57,598 bases of DNA from Planctomycetota bacterium (GTDB lineage Bacteria; Planctomycetota; Phycisphaerae; Sedimentisphaerales; Anaerohalosphaeraceae), in assembly GCA_019456225.1 (NCBI GenBank), contig VRUI01000025.1:1-57598 (forward strand). Reading direction: 5' to 3'. Positions 38,147 through 47,260 of this stretch are shown here, piece after piece. Under the pieces are notes generated by a model that was not told the origin of the DNA, made no database searches, and saw only the letters and a program-made list of their open reading frames with translations. A program made the translations under genes and the position numbers. How positions within the stretch are numbered: the stretch's first letter is position 1; each line of letters starts with the position of its first letter.

Positions 38147-39922
38147 ATGGCTGACTATAAAGTAATCTTCGAGGCGCAAAACAAGGAGGTTCGTGTTCCT
38201 GCAGGCGCCACTATCCATGAGGCTGCCGCTCAAGCCGGGATCATCCTTTCCACCGTTTGCGGAGGCGGCGGAACCTGCGGCAAGTGTATCGTTAAGATAC
38301 TTCCCGAAGGCTGCGACGTCCTTGCCTGCCAGTACTTTGTCCACGAAGATATCACGGTAACAGTTCCATTTGCCGACCGTCATTTCGAGCAGCGAAAGAT
38401 TGCCCAGCAAACCAAACTCGAAGTTGACGCGATCCCATCTGTATCAAAAGTATTCCTTAAAGAATCACCGCAAAGCCTGGATCAGCTAAAGCGGATATTG
38501 AAAGATATGGCGCCGGATGTTCATATTTTAGTTCCGGACAGTATCAACGATATTATTCCGTCGGTAGACTCGGATCAAGGGGTTACGGTTTTTTACAGGA
38601 GCCCACACGAAGACGTTGTTGAGGTGCTTTCGCTGGAGTCTGGCGATACTACCGGCAGTTTGTATGGTGTCGCAGTAGACATTGGTACGACAACGGTTGT
38701 ATTGAAGCTTTTCAATCTAATTGATGCTTCACCGCTTGCGACGGCTGGTGCTGCTAATCCCCAGATATCACGCGGCGACGATGTTATAAGCCGTATCACT
38801 TATGCATCGACAGATGAAGGTCTAAAGGATATGCATGAGACGATCGTCAATTGCCTTAACTCGCTGATCGACAAAGTCTGTCACGAAGCAAAGGTAGGCA
38901 AAACCGCGATCTACGAGATGTGTGTCGCCGGCAATACGACGATGAATCATCTTTTCCTCAAGCTGCCCGTAAAACAGCTTGGAGAGGCTCCATACAAGGC
39001 ATATTCGCTTGAAGCTCACGATATAAACGCCGCTCAAATATCTCTCAATATCAACCCGGCTGCCAATGTGCATACTATCGAAAACATCGCGGGATTTGTC
39101 GGTGCAGATACTACGGCGGCGGCACTGGCGGTCGATATGGACAGAGTCGAAAAGATGTCGCTGCTTGTAGACATCGGAACAAACGGCGAGTTGGTGCTCG
39201 GCACAAAAGACAAGCTTTACGCCGCAAGCTGCGCCGCCGGACCGGCACTGGAGGGTGCTCGTATCGCCCAGGGGTCCAGGGCGATTGCAGGCTCTATCGA
39301 AGGCATCGAGATCGGTCCGGAAGACATACTTCTGGAGGTTATCGGCGGCGGCGTTGCAAAATCAATCTGCGGCAGCGGGCTTATCGACGCGATGGCCGCA
39401 TTGCTCGATCTGGGTATAGTCGACCAAACCGGCCGGTTCCTCAACGCCGACGAGCTAGCCGGAAAACTACCGCCATTGATACTTGCAAGAATTACAACAG
39501 TAAACAAAGCCCCGGCATTCATACTTGCCGATAACGCTGACAACGATTCATCACCGGTGTTGTTTACTCAAAAGGACGTACGCGAAACCCAGCTGGCCAA
39601 GGCCGCAATCCGCGCCGGAATTGTCTTTCTGCAAAAAAAGATCGGCGTAACTGACGACCAGATCGACCAGATCCTTTTGGCAGGGGCTTTTGGTAATTAT
39701 ATAGATCGCAAAAGCGCAGTTCGGATCGGGCTGCTGCCGGCTGTAGGCATGGATAAGGTTCATTTTGTCGGTAATGCGGCTGCGACAGGTTCTCAGATGG
39801 TTTTGATCAATAATGATTGCCGCAAAAGAGCAGGTGAGCTGGTCAAAAACATTGAGTATGTCGAAATAGCCAACGAAATGGAGTTCCAGATGGTCTTCGC
39901 CGACGCTTTAATGTTTGACTAG
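38147..39922 (+). CDS. RACE-type corrinoid-activation protein (2Fe-2S ferredoxin + ASKHA ATPase, DUF4445)
   Basis: A 591-aa cytoplasmic protein of the reductive-activator-of-corrinoid-enzymes type. The N-terminal [2Fe-2S] domain has C38, C44, C47 and C61 (STVCGGGGTCGKC). A linker of about 100 residues leads to an ASKHA-fold ATPase domain (GVAVDIGTTTVVLKLF, MCVAGNTTMNHLFL, LVDIGTNGELVLG, AGPALEGARI, ICGSGLIDAMAALLD, ILLAGAFGNYI). Such proteins reduce the inactive cob(II)alamin of corrinoid methyltransferases using ATP. No corrinoid protein or methyltransferase is in the window, so the partner must be elsewhere. No clear Shine-Dalgarno sequence. Confidence 0.88.
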   Translation: MADYKVIFEAQNKEVRVPAGATIHEAAAQAGIILSTVCGGGGTCGKCIVKILPEGCDVLACQYFVHEDITVTVPFADRHFEQRKIAQQTKLEVDAIPSVSKVFLKESPQSLDQLKRILKDMAPDVHILVPDSINDIIPSVDSDQGVTVFYRSPHEDVVEVLSLESGDTTGSLYGVAVDIGTTTVVLKLFNLIDASPLATAGAANPQISRGDDVISRITYASTDEGLKDMHETIVNCLNSLIDKVCHEAKVGKTAIYEMCVAGNTTMNHLFLKLPVKQLGEAPYKAYSLEAHDINAAQISLNINPAANVHTIENIAGFVGADTTAAALAVDMDRVEKMSLLVDIGTNGELVLGTKDKLYAASCAAGPALEGARIAQGSRAIAGSIEGIEIGPEDILLEVIGGGVAKSICGSGLIDAMAALLDLGIVDQTGRFLNADELAGKLPPLILARITTVNKAPAFILADNADNDSSPVLFTQKDVRETQLAKAAIRAGIVFLQKKIGVTDDQIDQILLAGAFGNYIDRKSAVRIGLLPAVGMDKVHFVGNAAATGSQMVLINNDCRKRAGELVKNIEYVEIANEMEFQMVFADALMFD

Positions 39923-39947
39923 AGCCCGTTGCACAATATATTTTTGT

Positions 39948-40937
39948 TTATGCGGCTGGGTTGCTTGTTGCGAAAAGATATATCATATAAGCTGCGTACA
40001 TGCACACCAGCAGGACACCCGCTTTTTTTCCGATCTTTTTATATATTGCGGCGACCACGATGAATGTTACTGTTACTGCGATCATTATCCAGAAGTCAAC
40101 TCCGCTGAATCTTGGGCTTACAGCGAACGGTTTTGCAGTGCCGGCTGCCCCGATCACGAGCAGGGTGTTAAAGATATTTGAGCCGACTATATTTCCGAGC
40201 GACAGGTCGTCGTGGCCTTTTCTGGCGGCGATCAGCCCTGTCATCAGTTCCGGCAGTGATGTTCCTATCGCCAGGATCGTGCAGCCTATGACGGCGTCAT
40301 TGAGGCCGATCATTTTGCCTATGGAAGATGCCGACCCGATGGTTAGCTGCGCACCGCCTGTCAGGGCTATCAACCCCAAAAGTACAAACAGTATTGACTT
40401 TGGGAAGGTTTTCAGCTTTGCAGACGTAGTCGCCTGTACTTCATCTTTAATTAGCTCGACCTCTTGCGGTTTATTTCTGGAATCCCTCAGGCCGTAAAAA
40501 ACCATCATCAGGATTACGGCGGCAAAAGTCAGCAGCAGCAATGCCGACTCTGGACGGCCAAGGTATTGATTTGAAAAAACGGGCAATAACAGCAAAGCAA
40601 CAATTAACATGATCGGAAGTTCACGCTTTATCATTGTAAATTTGACGCTGATGGGTCTGATTATTGCGCAGAGACCGCCGACGAGAGCGAGGTTTGCGAT
40701 GTTGGATCCGAAAACATTTCCAATTGCCATATCACCGCTTTCCTTAAAAGCGGCGGTTATGCTAGCTGCGACCTCCGGTGCCGAAGTTCCCATCGCTACG
40801 ACCGTAAGGCCGACAATCAGGGGGCTTATTCCGAGTCTTGTTGAGATTGCCACCGCACCGTCAACAAGCAGGTCTGCACCTTTTATTAAGATGTAGAAGC
40901 CGATGGGTAATAAGACTAGGGCCAGGTATATGTTCAT
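39948..40937 (-). CDS. calcium/sodium antiporter (CaCA family, YrbG-like)
   Basis: A 329-aa inner-membrane exchanger with about ten helices in two inverted halves. Each half has the alpha-repeat: GLTVVAMGTSAPEVAASITAA and GCTILAIGTSLPELMTGLIAA, with GNVFGSNIANLALV and GNIVGSNIFNTLLV following. The acidic Glu of each alpha-repeat (PEV, PEL) is the Ca2+ ligand in the family. It exports Ca2+ using a sodium gradient such as the one the NQR pump makes. The gene ends 26 nt from the convergent RACE gene. Confidence 0.93.
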   Translation of the reverse strand: MNIYLALVLLPIGFYILIKGADLLVDGAVAISTRLGISPLIVGLTVVAMGTSAPEVAASITAAFKESGDMAIGNVFGSNIANLALVGGLCAIIRPISVKFTMIKRELPIMLIVALLLLPVFSNQYLGRPESALLLLTFAAVILMMVFYGLRDSRNKPQEVELIKDEVQATTSAKLKTFPKSILFVLLGLIALTGGAQLTIGSASSIGKMIGLNDAVIGCTILAIGTSLPELMTGLIAARKGHDDLSLGNIVGSNIFNTLLVIGAAGTAKPFAVSPRFSGVDFWIMIAVTVTFIVVAAIYKKIGKKAGVLLVCMYAAYMIYLFATSNPAA

Positions 40938-40983
40938 TTTTTTAGCAATTCGCGATTAGTGCCGGACGGTTTCCGGCAGACAT

Positions 40984-41011
40984 AAAAAAAGCCGCCGGGG
41001 TTTCCGGCAGC
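40984..41011 (-). terminator. rho-independent terminator of the fab operon
   Basis: Minus strand: stem GCTGCCGG/CCGGCGGC (one mismatch) with a 5-nt loop, followed by seven T residues. Located 27 nt after the fabF stop. Strong intrinsic terminator. Confidence 0.85.
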
Positions 41012-41037
41012 CTTAGGATTTTAACTTTTTATAAATT

Positions 41038-42282
41038 TCACACCTTGCCGATGATCAGTGAGCAGTTGTGTCCGCCAAATCCCAATGAGTTACTCATCGC
41101 GATATTGACTCGTGACTGCCTGGCTTCTTTTGGTACGAAATCCATTTTCGGATCGCATTCTTTGTCGACGTTTTCCAGGTTGATGGTCGGGGGAATGACC
41201 GAATTCTGGATTGCTTTGACGCAGGCGATAAGCTCAACTCCGCCGCTTGCTCCGAGCAGGTGGCCAAGACAACTCTTGGTCGAACTGACAGGAACCTTAT
41301 AGGCGTAATCGCCGATGACCTGCCGTATTGCTTTGCTCTCTGCAGCGTCATTAAGAGCTGTACTTGTACCATGGGCGTTAATGTAGTCGATCTTTTCAGG
41401 TCGGACACCGGCGCCGGCTAGTGCAATCTGCATTGCCTTAATGGCTCCGCTTCCGCTCGGTTCCGGGGCTGTGATGTGATATCCATCGCCCGTTGCACCA
41501 TAACCGAGGAATTCGCAGTAGATGTCTGCTCCGCGTTTTTTGGCATGTTCGTACTCTTCAAGTACTACAATGCCTGCCCCTTCCGACAATACGAACCCGT
41601 TACGGGAAGCGTCAAATGGTCTCGAAGCTCCGGTTGGATTGTTATTGTCTGTGCTCAGGGCCTTGAGCGAACAGAATGATGCAAGTCCGATAGGTGTAAG
41701 AGCCGCTTCTGCACCGCCTGTAACTACGACGTCGCTTCTACCTGACAGGATGTTGTAGTAGGACTCGCCTATGGCATTGCCTGCCGCGGCACATGCGGTT
41801 ATGATACACATATTCGGCCCTGTAAAGCCAAAGTGTATCGAGACACCTCCGCTAGCGGCGTTACCCATTAGTTTGGGTACGCAGAACGGTGACACTTTCT
41901 TAGGGCCTTTTGTTATAAGACGAGAGTGCTGATCTTCGATCTCCTTGAGACCGCCGATGCCCGTACCAATGATACAGCCGATACGACTCCTGTCTTCTTT
42001 GTCAACGTCAAGACCGCTGTCTGCAACCGCCTGAATTGCCGATGCTACTGCCATCTGGGTAAAACGATCCATCCGCTTGCTTACGCGAGAGGACAAATAT
42101 TTCTTAATGTTAAAGTCTTTGCATTCTCCGCCGATCTTTACAGTGAAATCCGTAGTATCGAATGACTCGATCATCGAGATTCCGCTTTTGCCTTCGCAAA
42201 GCGCCTGAAAGAGACCGTCTGCAGATTCTGCAAGAGCCGTAACACAACCCAAACCTGTGATGACTACACGCCTTCTACTCAT
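41038..42282 (-). CDS. fabF: beta-ketoacyl-ACP synthase II
   Basis: Elongating condensing enzyme of type II fatty acid synthesis, 414 aa. Catalytic triad residues are visible: C164 (ITACAAAGNAIG), His in NAHGTSTALND and His in KSCLGHLLGASGG. The N-terminus (RRVVITGLGCVTALAES) is typical. It is the last gene of the fab operon, 23 nt after acpP. Confidence 0.97.
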   Translation of the reverse strand: MSRRRVVITGLGCVTALAESADGLFQALCEGKSGISMIESFDTTDFTVKIGGECKDFNIKKYLSSRVSKRMDRFTQMAVASAIQAVADSGLDVDKEDRSRIGCIIGTGIGGLKEIEDQHSRLITKGPKKVSPFCVPKLMGNAASGGVSIHFGFTGPNMCIITACAAAGNAIGESYYNILSGRSDVVVTGGAEAALTPIGLASFCSLKALSTDNNNPTGASRPFDASRNGFVLSEGAGIVVLEEYEHAKKRGADIYCEFLGYGATGDGYHITAPEPSGSGAIKAMQIALAGAGVRPEKIDYINAHGTSTALNDAAESKAIRQVIGDYAYKVPVSSTKSCLGHLLGASGGVELIACVKAIQNSVIPPTINLENVDKECDPKMDFVPKEARQSRVNIAMSNSLGFGGHNCSLIIGKV

Positions 42283-42305
42283 GGAAATTATGCACCGTAT
42301 TAAAA

Positions 42306-42557
42306 TTAATCTTTTGCAATGCTTGCGATATAATCGATCGCAGCGCCGACAGTCTGAATCTTTTCAGCCTCTTCGTCCGGGATAGACATGTCAAACTCAT
42401 CTTCAAATTCCATGACCAACTCAACAGTGTCAAGAGAATCTGCATTTAAGTCATTAATAAATGAAGTTTCTCTGGCGATCTCGCCCTTATCTACACCCAT
42501 CTGTTCGCTAACAATCTCAATTACCTTTGCTTCGATTTCAGCAATATCTGTACTCAC
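42306..42557 (-). CDS. acpP: acyl carrier protein
   Basis: An 83-aa acidic carrier of growing acyl chains. Phosphopantetheine attachment serine S41 in the [14 protein letters not shown] motif. Canonical length and sequence. The gap of 144 nt to fabG is the largest in the operon and may hold an internal promoter for abundant ACP; AAGGAG precedes the ATG. Confidence 0.98.
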   Translation of the reverse strand: MSTDIAEIEAKVIEIVSEQMGVDKGEIARETSFINDLNADSLDTVELVMEFEDEFDMSIPDEEAEKIQTVGAAIDYIASIAKD

Positions 42558-42701
42558 TAGGAATCTCCTTAAAATTCAACAACAAATTGTTGCCGTCACT
42601 TCCTGGACGGCTTAACATCATTCTTACATTAATTTAACTTCGGGCGGTATCATAACTTCCCGAAACGTATGTTTCAATCATTTTTTTATTTTTATTGTGC
42701 C

Positions 42702-43439
42702 TTACATGGCCATTCCGCCGTCAACGCATAGTACCTGCCCGGTAATATAGCCCGCATCGTCGCGTGTCAGGAAGGCTACGGCCTTTGCGATGTCTTCGGG
42801 AGCGCCGAAGCGTTTTACCGGAATAACCTGCTTAGCAGCGTCTTTTACGGGTTGTGGGAGGATTTTTGTCATATCTGTCTCGATGAAACCCGGGGCAATG
42901 CAGTTTGCGGTAACGTTCTTTTTGCCAACTTCACGAGCAACCGACTTTGCGACTCCGATAAGTCCGGCTTTACTGGCCGAGTAGTTTGCAGACCCTGCCT
43001 GTCCCATTACACCTGCTACCGAGCTGATATTTATGATTCTGCCGAACTTGTTGCGTATCATCGACCTGAGCGAGGCCTGAATAGCCATGAACGCCGCTTT
43101 GAGGTTAACCGAGATGACAGAGTCGAAATCGGATGCATCCATCTGCATCATCAGTTTGTCGCGTGTGATACCGGCGTTATTTACGAGGATGCCGATTCCG
43201 CCGTGTTCCTTGGCAAGTTCTGCGATAGTGGAGGTCAGCTTTTCCGTATCGGTAATGTCCAGACACTTTGTTATTACGGTAAAACCAGCCTCTTTTACGA
43301 CGTTTTGAAGCTCTTCAAGTGGCTCAGGAAGGATATCCATTGCTACAACTTCGCGTCCCTGGCCCAAAAGTTCCAAAACTATCGCTCTTCCGATGCCTCG
43401 TGCACCGCCTGTTACGATTGCTAATCTTTTTTCTGACAT
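42702..43439 (-). CDS. fabG: 3-oxoacyl-ACP reductase
   Basis: NADPH-dependent SDR enzyme of fatty acid elongation, 245 aa. TGGARGIGRAI nucleotide-binding motif, NNAG at 87-90, catalytic S140, Y153 and K157 (YSASK). C-terminal GYITGQVLCVDGGMAM is diagnostic for FabG. Confidence 0.97.
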   Translation of the reverse strand: MSEKRLAIVTGGARGIGRAIVLELLGQGREVVAMDILPEPLEELQNVVKEAGFTVITKCLDITDTEKLTSTIAELAKEHGGIGILVNNAGITRDKLMMQMDASDFDSVISVNLKAAFMAIQASLRSMIRNKFGRIINISSVAGVMGQAGSANYSASKAGLIGVAKSVAREVGKKNVTANCIAPGFIETDMTKILPQPVKDAAKQVIPVKRFGAPEDIAKAVAFLTRDDAGYITGQVLCVDGGMAM

Positions 43440-43493
43440 TATATACTCCGCTTTGCATTCTTACTAACTGGTTCCGGCAGTTTTGCCGGATAT

Positions 43494-44438
43494 TCATTTT
43501 TTTATGATTATTCGGGATAGTATAGCGGTTAGTGACTTTAAGTCGCTAACATTTTTTACCCTTGTTTTTCTGTTTATTCTTCTCATCAGCCCTGTCAATA
43601 CTCGTCCCGGGCCTATTTCGTAGTAATCCTCTACGCCCTCGGAGAGCAGTTTTTCCATGCATTTTTGCCACAGGACCGGTTCTACAAGCTGCCTGACCAG
43701 GCCTTTGCGTATGTCATCTGGTCCTGTGTAATATTCAGCGTTTATGTTCGCTAATACTTTTACAGACTGAATATCCGAAATTTTCACATTTTCAAGTTCA
43801 ATTTTTAGTGCCTGGGCGGCCGACTGCATTTTTTCAGTATGAAAAGCACCGGCAACCTGCAGCAAAATCGCTTTTATTGCTCCGTGTTTTTCGGCGAGTT
43901 CTACGGCCCGGCTGCACGCGCCGACATCACCGCTGATGACGATCTGGGCGGGGCAGTTGTAATTTACTGGTATTAACAGTTCTCCGGCGGCCGCTTCTAC
44001 GCACAAAGCGTTAACCTTTTCTTCATCGAGGCCGATGATACTTACCATTGCCCCTTCTGTCGCGTCTGCGGCGGCCTGCATGGCAGTTCCGCGTTTGTCG
44101 ACAAGGACGAGCGCCTGCTCAAAGCTGATTAGCCCTGCCGCGTAAAGAGCGGTATATTCGCCCATGCTCAAACCTGCCGTAACATCCGGTTTTATTTCAG
44201 TTTCTGTCCTTATTACCTCAAGGATCGCTGCCGACGTGGTGAAAATCGCAGGCTGAGAGAAAGAAGTCTCGTTAAGTTTTTCCTGCGGACCCTCGAAACA
44301 TAGCTTGCTAAGGTCGTAGCCCAGGATATCGTTCGCCTGCGCGAAAAGATCGGCAGCGACGGGATGATCCTGACAGACATCCTTTGCCATTCCTGCAATT
44401 TGTGCACCCTGACCGGGAAATATAAAAGCTGATTTCAT
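43494..44438 (-). CDS. fabD: malonyl-CoA:ACP transacylase
   Basis: Loads malonate onto ACP. 314 aa with GQGAQ at 9-13, nucleophile S91 in AGLSMGEYTAL, H200 in GAFHTEKM, and QLVEPVLWQKCMEKL near the C-terminus. Conserved operon position between fabH and fabG. Confidence 0.97.
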   Translation of the reverse strand: MKSAFIFPGQGAQIAGMAKDVCQDHPVAADLFAQANDILGYDLSKLCFEGPQEKLNETSFSQPAIFTTSAAILEVIRTETEIKPDVTAGLSMGEYTALYAAGLISFEQALVLVDKRGTAMQAAADATEGAMVSIIGLDEEKVNALCVEAAAGELLIPVNYNCPAQIVISGDVGACSRAVELAEKHGAIKAILLQVAGAFHTEKMQSAAQALKIELENVKISDIQSVKVLANINAEYYTGPDDIRKGLVRQLVEPVLWQKCMEKLLSEGVEDYYEIGPGRVLTGLMRRINRKTRVKNVSDLKSLTAILSRIIIKK

Positions 44439-44480
44439 AATCGAAAGTTCCGTTTCTTAAAAGATTTTAACAAAAAGCTG

Positions 44481-45485
44481 TTAGAATCTAATCAAATTCG
44501 CTCCCCAGGTAAGGCCCGCTCCGAATGCAGCAAGTAGAACGATATCGCCTTTTTTGAGTTTTCCCTGACGGCGGCAATCATCCAGTGCCATTGGTATTGA
44601 AGCAGCGGAAGTGTTTCCGTATTTTTCGATGTTGATGAAAACGCGGTCGGAGTTGAGTTTCAGACGTTTTGCGACTGATTCTATTATCCTGGCGTTCATC
44701 TGGTGCGGGATAAACATGTCTATATCTTCGGTCGTAAGGTTGCAATTATCCATACAGTCGTGAACCATTTCGACGATCCGTCTTACTGCAAGGTGGTATA
44801 TCTCTCTGCCGTTAATGTTCATGAAAACGTCCTTTGGGTTTTCCAGTTCCTTCGATGCCGGATTTCTTGAGCCGTAGGCAAGGCAATTGAGGCTTGTCCA
44901 GCCGCCGCCGTCAGAAGAACTGCACCCATACAATATTCCAGAGTCACCTTCGGTTTTGCTTTGTACGACAAGAGCGCCCGCACCATCTCCGAATAATACG
45001 CAACTGTTGCGGTCCTCGTAGTCGGTTATTTTGCTTAGGGTTTCGGCGCCGATAACGAGAATGTTTTTATATCTGCCGGAAATTATAAACTGGTGGGCGA
45101 TCGAAAGAGAATATACGAAACCGCTGCAAGCGGCGTTTACGTCGAATGCCCAGGCGTTTACCGCGCCGATGGTGTCTTGCACGAAACAAGCTGTAGAAGG
45201 GAATACCATCTCGGGTGTGATCGTCGCGACGATGATCATGTCAAGGTCCAGGGGTGAGATGCCGGCATCATCCAAGGCCTTTTTTGCAGCCTCGGAAGAA
45301 AGTGAAGCGGTGGTGTCACCCTCCTGGCAAATGTGACGAGTCTTTATACCGGTCCTGGTAGTGATCCACTCATCGGAAGTATCGACGATCTTCTCAAGGT
45401 CCTGGTTTGTAAGCGTACCTGTCGGGACACACATTCCGGTTCCAGCGATTACGGCCTTGTACATTCCATTGTTATTGTTATTCAC
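44481..45485 (-). CDS. fabH: beta-ketoacyl-ACP synthase III
   Basis: Initiating condensing enzyme (acetyl-CoA + malonyl-ACP), 334 aa. Catalytic C120 in DVNAACSGF, His in FIPHQMNARI, Asn in YGNTSAASIP. The start is a GTG at 45485 with AGAGG 5 nt upstream, overlapping plsX by 8 nt; ATG 45464 lacks a ribosome site. The N-terminus therefore begins with an unusual run of Asn residues (MNNNNNG). Confidence 0.96.
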   Translation of the reverse strand: MNNNNNGMYKAVIAGTGMCVPTGTLTNQDLEKIVDTSDEWITTRTGIKTRHICQEGDTTASLSSEAAKKALDDAGISPLDLDMIIVATITPEMVFPSTACFVQDTIGAVNAWAFDVNAACSGFVYSLSIAHQFIISGRYKNILVIGAETLSKITDYEDRNSCVLFGDGAGALVVQSKTEGDSGILYGCSSSDGGGWTSLNCLAYGSRNPASKELENPKDVFMNINGREIYHLAVRRIVEMVHDCMDNCNLTTEDIDMFIPHQMNARIIESVAKRLKLNSDRVFINIEKYGNTSAASIPMALDDCRRQGKLKKGDIVLLAAFGAGLTWGANLIRF

Positions 45486-46491
45486 CGTTACCTCTTACAG
45501 TTGAGTTAGAAAGGTATTCGACTATCTTGTCATTGACTTTATGCGAGACTAATTCCTTGCAGGCCAGAACCGCGCTCTTGATCGTTCTGCTCTTGCTGGA
45601 TCCGTGACAGATCATGCTTATTCCATTAAGACCGATCAGCAGTCCGCCGCCGAATTCATGATAGTCGTACTTCTGGTATATCTTCTTCATAACGGGCCCG
45701 AACTTTTCGGCAAGTTCTTTGCTTTCGATGACAAGCTCTTTTTTGATCGCACCGAAAAGACCGTCTACGACACCTTCTGTAAGCTTTAGAACGATATTGC
45801 CGACAAAACCTTCGCAGATAACCACATCGCATGCAGCGTTCATGATGTCTCTGCCTTCAACAAAACCTGTGAAGTTAAGGTTTGGATCTGATTCGATCAT
45901 CTCTCTGGCTTTTTTGACCAGATCGTTTCCTTTTTCAGTTTCGACTCCGATTCCCATGAGACCCACGCGTGGTCTTTCAATACCAGTGACCTCCGTGGAA
46001 AAAATACTGCTCATTACAGCGTATTGGTAGAGATTGATCGGTTTGCATGAGACGTTTGCACCTACGTCACAGATTGTGACAGGTCCGCCGAAAGTGGGCA
46101 GTATAACAGAAATACCCGGCCGATTAACTCCGGCCAGATTGCGCATACGAAGCTGGCCGGCAGCAACACAGGCACCTGTGTTACCGGCTGAGATAATGGC
46201 ATCGGCCTGTTTTTTCGCCGCCATCTTTGCCATTATGGCGATCGAACTTTTGCGCTTTTTACGGATAGATTCGACAGGCTTTTCATTCATCCCGATAGTT
46301 TCGGGAGCATGAACGATCTGAATTGGACTGGTGGTTGCTTCGAGATCCGATAAATGTTTTTTTATTACCGATTCGTCGCCCACCAGGGTCAACTCGTCTT
46401 CCTTGCCGAGAATCTGACTGGCTTCCAGAACACCTTTAATAATCTCTAGTGGTGCATGGTCGCCGCCCATAGCGTCGATTGCTATTCGCAT
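45478..46491 (-). CDS. plsX: phosphate acyltransferase PlsX
   Basis: Makes acyl-phosphate from acyl-ACP for phospholipid synthesis. 337 aa with MRIAIDAMGGDHAPLEIIKG, IISAGNTGACVAAGQLRMR, DVGANVSCKP and FGGGLLIGLNGI, all conserved in PlsX. Two nt after the rpmF stop. Links fatty acid and membrane lipid synthesis to ribosome production through the operon. Confidence 0.97.
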   Translation of the reverse strand: MRIAIDAMGGDHAPLEIIKGVLEASQILGKEDELTLVGDESVIKKHLSDLEATTSPIQIVHAPETIGMNEKPVESIRKKRKSSIAIMAKMAAKKQADAIISAGNTGACVAAGQLRMRNLAGVNRPGISVILPTFGGPVTICDVGANVSCKPINLYQYAVMSSIFSTEVTGIERPRVGLMGIGVETEKGNDLVKKAREMIESDPNLNFTGFVEGRDIMNAACDVVICEGFVGNIVLKLTEGVVDGLFGAIKKELVIESKELAEKFGPVMKKIYQKYDYHEFGGGLLIGLNGISMICHGSSKSRTIKSAVLACKELVSHKVNDKIVEYLSNSTVRGNGE

Positions 46492-46493
46492 TG

Positions 46494-46682
46494 TCAGCTG
46501 TTATCCTTCCCAGCCAGGTCCAGTGTTATTGATGAATTTAGATAACCGCATTTATCGCATGCCGAATGAGGAAGTTTTGCATTCCCGCACTTTTTACAAA
46601 GCGAATAATTAGTTGGCGACAAAGCATGGTGAGCACGTTTTGTGCGGGTCCTGGTCTTACTGATTTTCTTTTTTGGTAACAT
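46494..46682 (-). CDS. rpmF: ribosomal protein L32
   Basis: A 62-aa large-subunit protein starting at ATG 46682 (MLPKKKISKTRTRTKRAHHA). The zinc-binding cysteines are all present (LCKKCGNAKLPHSACDKCGY). First gene of the rpmF-plsX-fabHDG-acpP-fabF operon. The usual linkage of L32 and plsX is kept. The promoter is nearly 300 nt upstream, implying a long leader. Confidence 0.95.
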   Translation of the reverse strand: MLPKKKISKTRTRTKRAHHALSPTNYSLCKKCGNAKLPHSACDKCGYLNSSITLDLAGKDNS

Positions 46683-46975
46683 TTGTAATAATACTCCAAT
46701 CTTCAAAACATAACAGCCGCTAATTTTAAGCGGAATTTACAGCAAATAATTAATTACAGAAAGACAATATTTAAGAAACCTGTACCATTTAGATACAAAT
46801 AATCAATCAACAATTCCATAATAAAGCGTCTTTTTAACAGAAGTGGCTAACTGAGTAAAGCAAAAATTTGAAAGAATAATTACGTCCGTTCAAAAACAAA
46901 TATATATCCCGACTGGAAGAACGGGATAAGGATAAAGCCGACAGTAAAAGAGAAGTTGCATTTCTATGATAACAT
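46683..46975 (-). other. long 5' leader of the rpmF-fab operon
   Basis: About 290 nt of AT-rich untranslated sequence between the promoter at 46976-47004 and rpmF. It contains a hairpin TATCCCG-n10-CGGGATA (46905-46911 with 46922-46928). No ORF. A leader of this length could be regulatory, for example through L32 or fatty acid status, but no known element was recognised. Confidence 0.4.
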
Positions 46976-47004
46976 ACAATAATAACAAGCCCGGGAATTG
47001 TCAA
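46976..47004 (-). promoter_or_regulatory. promoter of the rpmF-fab operon
   Basis: Minus strand: TTGACA (47004-46999), 17-nt spacer, TATTGT (46981-46976). Perfect -35 and good -10; a CCCGGG palindrome lies within the spacer. Confidence 0.65.
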
Positions 47005-47260
47005 GTTTTTTGTTTTGCAATCTTAAATATTGATAATTTAAGCCTTTATTGTGAAATTATTCAATTTTGTGGTTGAAACGCGGAAGGGTTTCTAATAAAA
47101 TGCCGACTTGATGTTTGTTTCGGTAAGATTATCTTGATAGAATCAGTGAAATTCAGCATTGATCGATAGTTTTTTTGTTCCGGAAATGACAGTTTTTCGC
47201 GTTTTGACGCGTTTAACCTGTCTTTTTAAGGTTAATGTGAACTTTTTCGGTGTTAGCTCT
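47005..47260. other. AT-rich intergenic region
   Basis: Must contain the promoter for the SPOR-like gene. The reading frame of that gene stays open from 47159, but residues before 47261 look unlike protein. No confident promoter or RNA recognised. Confidence 0.3.
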
